A DNA stretch of 64,000 nucleotides from Theristus sp. LFF4_11 (taxonomy: Eukaryota; Nematoda; Chromadorea; Monhysterida; Xyalidae). Positions 57,499-64,000 of the stretch are shown piece after piece. The stretch lies in contig JASANC010001071.1 in the NCBI GenBank assembly GCA_030248135.1, positions 1 through 64,000 of the forward strand. Direction: 5' to 3'. A program made the translations under genes and the position numbers. Every line of letters starts with the position of its first letter. Within the stretch, counting starts at the first letter, position 1. Under the pieces are notes generated by a model. It had not been told where the DNA came from. It saw only the letters and a list, made by a program, of their open reading frames with translations, and searched no databases.

Positions 57499-60400
57499 AT
57501 GCTCTCGTGGCTGTGCACCGTGCTTTGTTGGCTGTGGCACATCTACGTGCAGCGTCTCGCAGTCGGCGTGCTGTTCGGTTTCCTGCCAACCGTGACGCTG
57601 TTGATGCCGATCTACGAGATTATTCTCAGTTTCAAAGTGCCGAATCGACAGTCGCGACCGATACTGATCACCGGCTGCGATTCCGGCTTCGGCTTCGAGT
57701 TTGCGAGGCAGCTGCTTGCCGACGGCTGTCGCGTGTTCGCGGCCTGTTTGACTGAAAAGGTCCGTTTTTTTATTCCTGGATTAATGCCAGCCAAGATTCT
57801 AAAGATCTTTCTTCATAAAGCCAAATACAAATGCGAACACGGTGATCGACCGTTGATTTATTTCTTGCAACGTGTTGTACATACGCATATACTGTACATG
57901 TAGGTTCCATTTTTAAAAATACCAAACCACGCGGTTTGTTTTGATTTTCATTTCGACTGCAGTGCTTCCGAAGTTTCTAATCGAAACAATGTTGGTGAAA
58001 ACGTGTCGCGATTATTGTTCAATAAAACTCAAAAATCCTCTCAAAAAGGGACGCATACACGATGACCGAATGCGTGTCGCGCCGCGTGTGTAACGAGCCG
58101 TGTCCGTGTCCCGCGTCGTGTTTTGCCCGGGGAAAATTTATTGCGCAGAAGGACGAGTGAGTAACCGGGACAGGACACGACGCTGAACACGGCACCAAGC
58201 ATTTTTAAACGTCTCTGCAGCGAAATGTTTTGTGTCTGCCTGCATTCGCAGTTGAAGCCTGGCGGTGCGATGCGACCACGAAGGAAGCAAAACCAGCGAT
58301 TACGAAGTTCACCAAAGTATCACCTATTTTTTTAAACGTGTCCCACTGAAATGACGTCATGTTCCGCCAAACTTGCGCTTGCCGTTCACAGCAAACCAGA
58401 CTTTCCGTTTAGCCGATTTCTTCCCGTAAACAAATGGTGAATGTCGAATCGGTCACACCAAACTGACATTTTAGTGCCTATACTGTGACAAACGGGCGTT
58501 TTCAAAGCAAATGACGTCATTTTAGTCCGGACACGTTTGAATAAATCCACAATACCTGTAACTGTTGCTCACAGGGCGCCGAAAGTTTGCGCTCAGCCAC
58601 CGTCTCACTGCCGGGCACGTTGCACACGGTGCTCCTGGACGTGACCAGTGACAAGTCCGTCGATGCTGCCTTCCGCGACGTGCAGTCGAAAACGGACAGT
58701 TCGTTGTGCTTGTTATTATGACCGGTTTGACTCTCTAGTTCGGTTTGCAGACAGAGTGGGACGCTGTCATTAAGCCTGCGGTGGGGAGCGTCCTGTGTCG
58801 CGTTCGCACTCGAATCCTGTCTGTGGCAACAAAACTGCAATACATTTCAACATCCAGATAAAGACCGGGAACACTCGTTTTCCTGTAACGCCCGTTGTTT
58901 TCCGACCACTGTGTTTCCAAACATTTTGCCAAAAACGTTTCACCTCTTGTCTACCAGCCGAACAAAATTTCACCAAAAAAAAACTAAGCGCCACATCTTG
59001 TGGCTACCACCGGTTGCCAGACGTTTGTTGTTTGGCCACCAGTGGTATAGCCACAAGAGATGGATAGCGTTTCGGCAAACAAAAAAAATGTTTTGTCGAC
59101 GGTGTTTTCCAGTGGCGTTTATTCATTCTCACAGAACTGTGGGCGCTCGTGAACAACGCCGGTACGTTCGGCACGGCGGCGCCGGACGAGTGGCTACAGG
59201 CGCAGCACTACGAGCACGCGATGCAGATCAACTTTTTCGGCCTGCGACGTGTGACGCGGCGGTTTCTGCCGCTGCTGAAGCGCTACAACGGCAGTCGCAT
59301 CGTGAACACGTCCAGTGTGACAGCGCGCGTCAGTGTGCCGTCGTTGGCGCCCTACAACGCCGCAAAGTACGCCGTCGAAGCGTACTCGGATGCGATCAGG
59401 TTCGTGCGCGCTGTTTACAACAGAAAAACACACGCCGCCGCTGCGTTTTTTTACGCTGTCAAGGAGCACGCGGGATGTTTTTCTGTGGATGTAGTCGGTG
59501 CGTAGGTTGAATACGTGAGGAGTACCTTCGAGTGGAACGAACACGCGTGAACACTCTCATGAATAAGCACGTGTTCGCAGGCCAAGATAAGTTTTTTTTG
59601 CTTTTTCGACCTACATTTATGCGTCTTTCGAACCTACCTGTATGTATGCGTATATCTACCTGTATTTCGAACCTATCAGTGGCATACTTCGTGCGCGGAC
59701 AATTCTTTCAAAAATATTGTGTGTTTCAAAGTCCGGAAAACAACAACGCGATTGTTATGCTCCTGGTGAAAGTTTTGAGTGATTGCGCATCCAGAGTTGT
59801 GACGTCCGACAGTGACCAGTCGGAATCAGCATTACAATGCGCGACAAATGTGCGCACATGAATGTTGCGTGTTCGTGTGTCAGAATATAGCAATGAGTCT
59901 TTTTTTCGAAAAAAAACCGTTTAACAGTGCAGACGTGAACTAAAACCGTTCAACATTCGAGTGCTGATTGTGACGCCCGGTCTGTTTCGCACGAACTTGT
60001 GGTTGGCGAGACAGTTGACGCAGCGTGTGTGGGAGGAACTGCCGGACACGACGAAGGCGGTCTACGGCGAACAGTTCACGGAGAAATGTCAGTCGAGCTC
60101 ACAAACTTTGATCCGGGATTCACGGATGACTATTTCACATGTTGGCATTTCTCGCACGGACAATTCCGCATATGAACATTTCCTGCGTGGACATTTCCGG
60201 TGGCACCGCTGCGGAACTGAGAATCAGTCAGCAGTAAAAAAAAACAGTAAATTGTGGATCTGTTTCTTGTCATATCATGCAGCTGCGTAAAATGACCGTA
60301 AAATTATATGTTCATTCGGGCCTCGGCGTCGGGATGTCACTTGCACAATTGGCTAGTTCTTTTTCAAAATGTATCAAAAGTACATGTATCATATCTACGA

Positions 60401-60766
60401 CGTTTGCGTGTTCGCATGCAAACCAATTGTTATTTCCGTCTCGCACAGTAAACCTTTCTATTTTCAGGTAACCTAGCCACCAACCCTGAGGTGAACGCAA
60501 GAATGAACACCAGTATCAGCCCGGTGTTGCGTTGCTACTGGCACGCGTGCTTCGCGAGGTGGCCACGCCTTCGTCAGTTCGCCGGGCTCGACGCAAGCAC
60601 CTACATCCTTGTCGTGTCGTTCATGCCCGCCTGGCTGCAGGATCCGCTGATTGAGTGCGTTCTGAAGTACTACTACGGTGTGTTACCGTACTCGGAAGTG
60701 ATTGCGGCGGACGTCGATGTGGACAAGCAGCACGCTGAACCTGCGATTCTCGCGAACGGAAAGTAG
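57499..60766 (+). CDS. SDR family membrane dehydrogenase B, tandem paralogue, 367 aa
   Basis: Exons 57499-57759, 58575-58698, 59135-59399, 59933-60087, 60468-60766; total 1104 nt. Exons 1-4 have exactly the lengths of SDR-A exons 1-4 (261, 124, 265, 155), and the phases are the same. Motifs: N-terminal anchor (LAVGVLFGFLPTVTLLMPI), ILITGCDSGFGFEF, LLDVTSDKSVD, LVNNAGTFG, NTSSVTARVS with the catalytic Ser, YNAAKYAVEAYSD with Tyr and Lys, VLIVTPGLFRTNLW. The C-terminus is 15 residues longer than in A and ends acidic/polar (DVDVDKQHAEP). All catalytic residues are kept, so both copies are probably active. Polyadenylation hexamer AATAAA at 60898. Same direction as A, about 1.6 kb apart; a short leader with a family-C MITE lies upstream. 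Confidence 0.93.
58318..58556 (+). mobile_element. Family B element in SDR gene B intron
   Basis: Starts gtatcacctatttttttaaacg and ends ataaatccacaatacc, 18 nt before the acceptor of SDR-B exon 2 (58575). It occupies the 3' end of intron 1; the sister gene carries its copy in intron 3, so the two insertions are independent. Confidence 0.85.
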
Positions 60767-61453
60767 CAGTTCGTTTTGATAATATTGTGTATTTATTTGC
60801 ATTGAAAGTTGTATTGAATGTGAGGTTTTGGAGCATACAAGCAAACTGATTTTTCAATTAACGGTCGTGTTGTTGTTTCTCCGTTATGGAACCACAAAAT
60901 AAAGCTTTTTTTATTTTTTGACCAGTAAAAATTCAAAATGATAAAACACGCTGAAATACAGGGTGATCCAAAAAGCAAAACAAAAACGTTAAATTGGTAA
61001 ACTGTCATTGTTTTCAACAGAAAGGAACAGAAAAGATAATCTAAATTGCTGCAATTTGGCGCATATTGCAAGTTGGCTGATGTTACACGCACTCAACGCA
61101 CGAGAAAATGGAGTTTCATGTTGAAAGCTCTGCTGTGGTCAATTAATTGTCCATGAATTAGAAATGAAGTGATTTACCGCAACAAATATACAAGTTTGAT
61201 TTGGTGAAATTTTCAACCATCAACTTTGCGGCTGACCCTTTACTTTCTTGACGTTCTGTCAATCACCCACTTGGAAACGACGGCAAATACACGGTAAAAT
61301 AAGCGATTACAACTTTCTCCGAATGCAACAAAACACCGGGTCAAAAGCGAAGAGAATAATAGAATCTGAAAACAAAACATTATGTATTCGCATGATTGTG
61401 ACACCCGATTTTGCGCACATCCACATTCATACAGACGCGAACGAAATCACTGA
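60767..61453. other. Non-coding interval between convergent SDR-B and DEG/ENaC genes
   Basis: 3' flanks of both genes. Beyond the polyadenylation signal at 60898 I see nothing specific. Confidence 0.5.
60898..60903 (+). terminator. Polyadenylation signal AATAAA of SDR gene B
   Basis: Canonical hexamer (caaaataaagc) 132 nt after the SDR-B stop codon, in a T-rich context. Confidence 0.6.
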
Positions 61454-63606
61454 TCAATAAATATATTTGTTCGTGTCTTCCAGCAGCCAGTCCATATTCT
61501 CCGTGAACAAGACGAGCGCAGACGTCAGACAGAAGAACACGAACTCGAGCACGGTGATCAGCGAAGCGCCCGTCCACACGGACAGTTGCCCGCCGAGCCA
61601 GCCGAGGAATTGCACGATCTGAAGATGGTGAGCCGCGTGACGAGAACTTATTGAAAGATTCTTTGGAAAAAACGTCTGTCCTTCGCATATGAAGTGATGA
61701 ATATGGAATTCAAACTTCTAAATGCAATGAGATCCAGCCCGTAAGACTGCGTTTTCATACCGATTCTCTTGGTATCTCTTCATACACGATTGTCACCGGC
61801 GAACGGAAGTACACGCGCACGCTGGCCGTGTTTCTGCAAAAAAAGTGAAACGTCACACGCATTGATTGGTCGCTTATAAATGCAGAGTTTTACACGTCTA
61901 AACGAAGTTGCGCCGCTTTTGCGGTAACATTTGTAATAAAATTGTTGGATATTCTTTTGATCAACGCACTCTGGCGGGAAGCCGTAAGCCTCTTCAAACG
62001 TCTCCTTAAATTCATTCGCTGGCCAACGTGACATCGACGAGCGGGCGGTGTAGCGTAGTTGTCTGTGCAGGGTAGATGAATGATGAATGACGATGAACGG
62101 TGATTGATGAATGGATTAATGAAATTAGAAAATAAAACGAATTGCAACAAGTATAGTACGGTGTTATGGCTTCAACCAATGAGAACACGTCCAATCTGCG
62201 AACTGGTTTCTGTTGCAATTTGTGCTTTGATGGGAAACTTTCTCAATCGTGACTTTCATGACTTTGTTTCTCGTATAATGTGTGTATAATAAAGTCTCCA
62301 AGTCAATTTTAAAATCCCACAGACGACACCTTCGACTAGCACCGTTATAGCGCGTTGTTGTCAAACGTGAAACTTACAGCAACATTTCGCACAGCAAGTA
62401 TGTTTTAAACCAACGGAAAAGTCAAGCAGCGGGGCAGAAAGTATGGTCTACCCCAGAATGGAGAGAACCAAATCAAACACCCAAGAACAGACTCGCAGTG
62501 CGGCGGACAAACACAATGCTTCTCGGGTTGTTGACGCCACGCGAAATCGGCCTCGGCCATGCATGAAATCGTGTCCCGGTCGGTATCCTCGCAATATGGG
62601 TAGCCCTGTAGTGGCAAATTCGCGAAAAATGTAGCCTGAAAGTGAGCACATTCGAAAAAAAACGAACGTAGGCATGCGGCTGGCGGAAATCGGTGCAGTT
62701 GCAACGTTTGATGTAGGTCATCTGCTTGCACGTGTACTGACAACCCTGCAAACGCACCACTGATTCAGCATTCATGCAACTCGATTGAAGCAATGCGGCC
62801 AGTTTTTGAAACTTCACTAGCATTATAGTAACGAAGTGTGTGTGTGTTTGTTGCAAACGAACCCTTTGCGAATAATCGTAGCTGAACAATGCTTTAAAGT
62901 TGTCATAGTCTGTGACGCAACTCGGATAATTGTACGGTTCAGGCAGACGTGAGAATTTTTCCTGCAAAAATTTCGCCGCATTTCGTATTTTTTCTGAACT
63001 TGCAAAACAGATTTAGTAAAAAAAACAGACAAAGACTTTTGAACCCGTTGCTTTTCGGGGTGCAGCAATGGCTGAAAGCCTTCAAACGGAGATGCCCCCC
63101 AAAGACAGATATAGGGGCTGCTTTTAGAGGCTGTCCTCCTCTGTGGCAAAGGTATCCCGCATCCAATGCAGCTTTACCATAAATACCACCGGCAGTTGGA
63201 TACTTTTCGAATTTCTGCAACCGCTGCTGTAAGTCGCACAAACATGCAAATAAAAACTGCTCTTACGACAGCGAGCGCAAATTCCGTCTCAAAACCAGCG
63301 GGCGCCGATTTCCCATAGCCGAGTGGGAGCGGCATTGTGTTTGCCTCGTGGATGTCGACCTTCATTCCTTCGGCATCCGTGTAAAACGGCAGATAGTCGT
63401 CAAGGTTGATTTTCAGTATCAGATGGAGGCCTGTGCACAGAAGATTTTTGGTTTTTATTCGCATTTTGAACAAGTAAAATCCAAAAAGGAAAACAAAAAA
63501 CTCGCCGTGCTCGATTCCGGGCGGCTTCTTCTCGTATCCTTTCGGCGGCGTCCACGTGTAGCAGTTGCCGAAGTCGATATCCCAGAAAAACGTCGTGGTT
63601 TCCGGA
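61454..63606 (-). CDS. DEG/ENaC (degenerin/ASIC-like) channel subunit, 3' part; 5' end outside window
   Basis: Exons on the minus strand, in phase: 63606-63506, 63430-63267, 62961-62863, 62745-62668, 62635-62493, 62062-61904, 61833-61761, 61618-61454. Landmarks in order: FFWDIDFGNCYTW, LHLILKINLDDYL, GMKVDIHEA, FSRLPEPYNYPSC, GCQYTCKQMTYIKRCNC, HCVCPPHCEQLRYTARSS, MSRWPANEF, VRVYFRSPVTIVYEE, and FLGWLGGQLSVWTGASLITVLEF, which carries the G-A-S selectivity filter and TM2; the tail is short (EDTNKYIY). The Cys pattern and GAS filter are intact, so this looks like a working pore subunit. The exon encoding RLPEPY...SQR is 33 codons long, as is the matching exon of the chimeric gene (43423-43521), and both share flanking intron positions. 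The intron after 63506 uses a GC donor (G|gcgag). TM1 and N-terminus lie upstream, beyond 63607. Confidence 0.9.
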
Positions 63607-64000
63607 CTGAAACGCAAACTGAACTGCACTGCTCGCAGCAATTTTACTCTTTCATGAGTTCAATCGAACTCGAAATATGTACGGTGTGTACCAATACCAA
63701 CGGAAACAAACAGAAACAATTTTTTTTTAATTCTCTACAGTTCAGTCAGAGAAAACGCACCGTTCACGCACAAAGAATAGTGCACGTGTATATAATGTAG
63801 ATGCACATATTGATTCAAACTTTTGAAAAACAAAAGCATGCTTTTTGTTTTTCTAAAAGGAGTGCAGATGCTTCTGAAAATTGAAAAGTGAGTCCGAATT
63901 GATAAGTGCGCTAGTTTGTGTGTTTGTTTGGTGTCTGGTGCAACATTGATGTGTTGTAGTGTGGCGCCGGAACAAACTTTTGTCCCGTGTCCTGTATCGT
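63607..64000. other. Intron of the partial DEG/ENaC gene
   Basis: AT-rich, no further exon of the minus-strand channel gene is visible before the window ends. Confidence 0.5.

Noticed and set aside
63348..63800. 150-codon plus-strand frame at the window end
   Set aside because: Antisense shadow of the DEG/ENaC exons at 63267-63606.

Overview
This is eukaryotic nuclear DNA, most likely from a nematode. The evidence is multi-exon genes with GT-AG introns ending in TTTTCAG-like acceptors, long arrays of the nematode telomere unit TTAGGC (read here as CCTAAG), and three DEG/ENaC channel genes, a family expanded in nematodes. Introns are long and full of transposons, unlike compact Caenorhabditis genomes. 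No prokaryotic or viral genes, rRNA or CRISPR were recognised. All exon models below were joined by hand from reading-frame and splice-phase agreement; no transcript or database evidence was available.

Layout. 0-1 kb: weakly supported exons of two unidentified genes. 3.4-19.2 kb (+): one 17-exon gene for an unrecognised, Ser/Gln-rich, probably disordered protein of about 2350 residues with a 40-residue repeat. 21.8-24.6 kb (-): a complete divergent DEG/ENaC channel subunit. 26.2-34.4 kb (+): a KATNIP (katanin-interacting, ciliary base) orthologue of 15 exons. 35.2-37.1 kb (-): a four-helix MARVEL-domain protein. 39.4-49.5 kb (+): the most unusual gene, where splice phases join a C-type lectin domain and a Thr-rich stalk to a DEG/ENaC ectodomain, pore helix and G-x-S filter. 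52.0-55.9 and 57.5-60.8 kb (+): two tandem SDR (retinol/hydroxysteroid dehydrogenase-like) genes with the same intron positions. 61.5-64 kb (-): the 3' part of a third DEG/ENaC gene.

The non-coding part holds several short terminal-inverted-repeat families (called A, B, C, E and F here), a tRNA-derived SINE, a foldback element with tandem 15-mers in its arms, a satellite of about 13 x 148 bp inside an intron, and two interstitial telomere arrays. One array sits exactly at the junction of a segmental duplication that copied an exon end. MITE termini lie at or within about 20 nt of splice sites in at least eight introns, and in one case the element appears to supply the acceptor AG, so these families behave like introners.

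The genes are not an operon. The three channel genes and the two SDR genes suggest local duplication; KATNIP and MARVEL lie between them without an obvious functional link.
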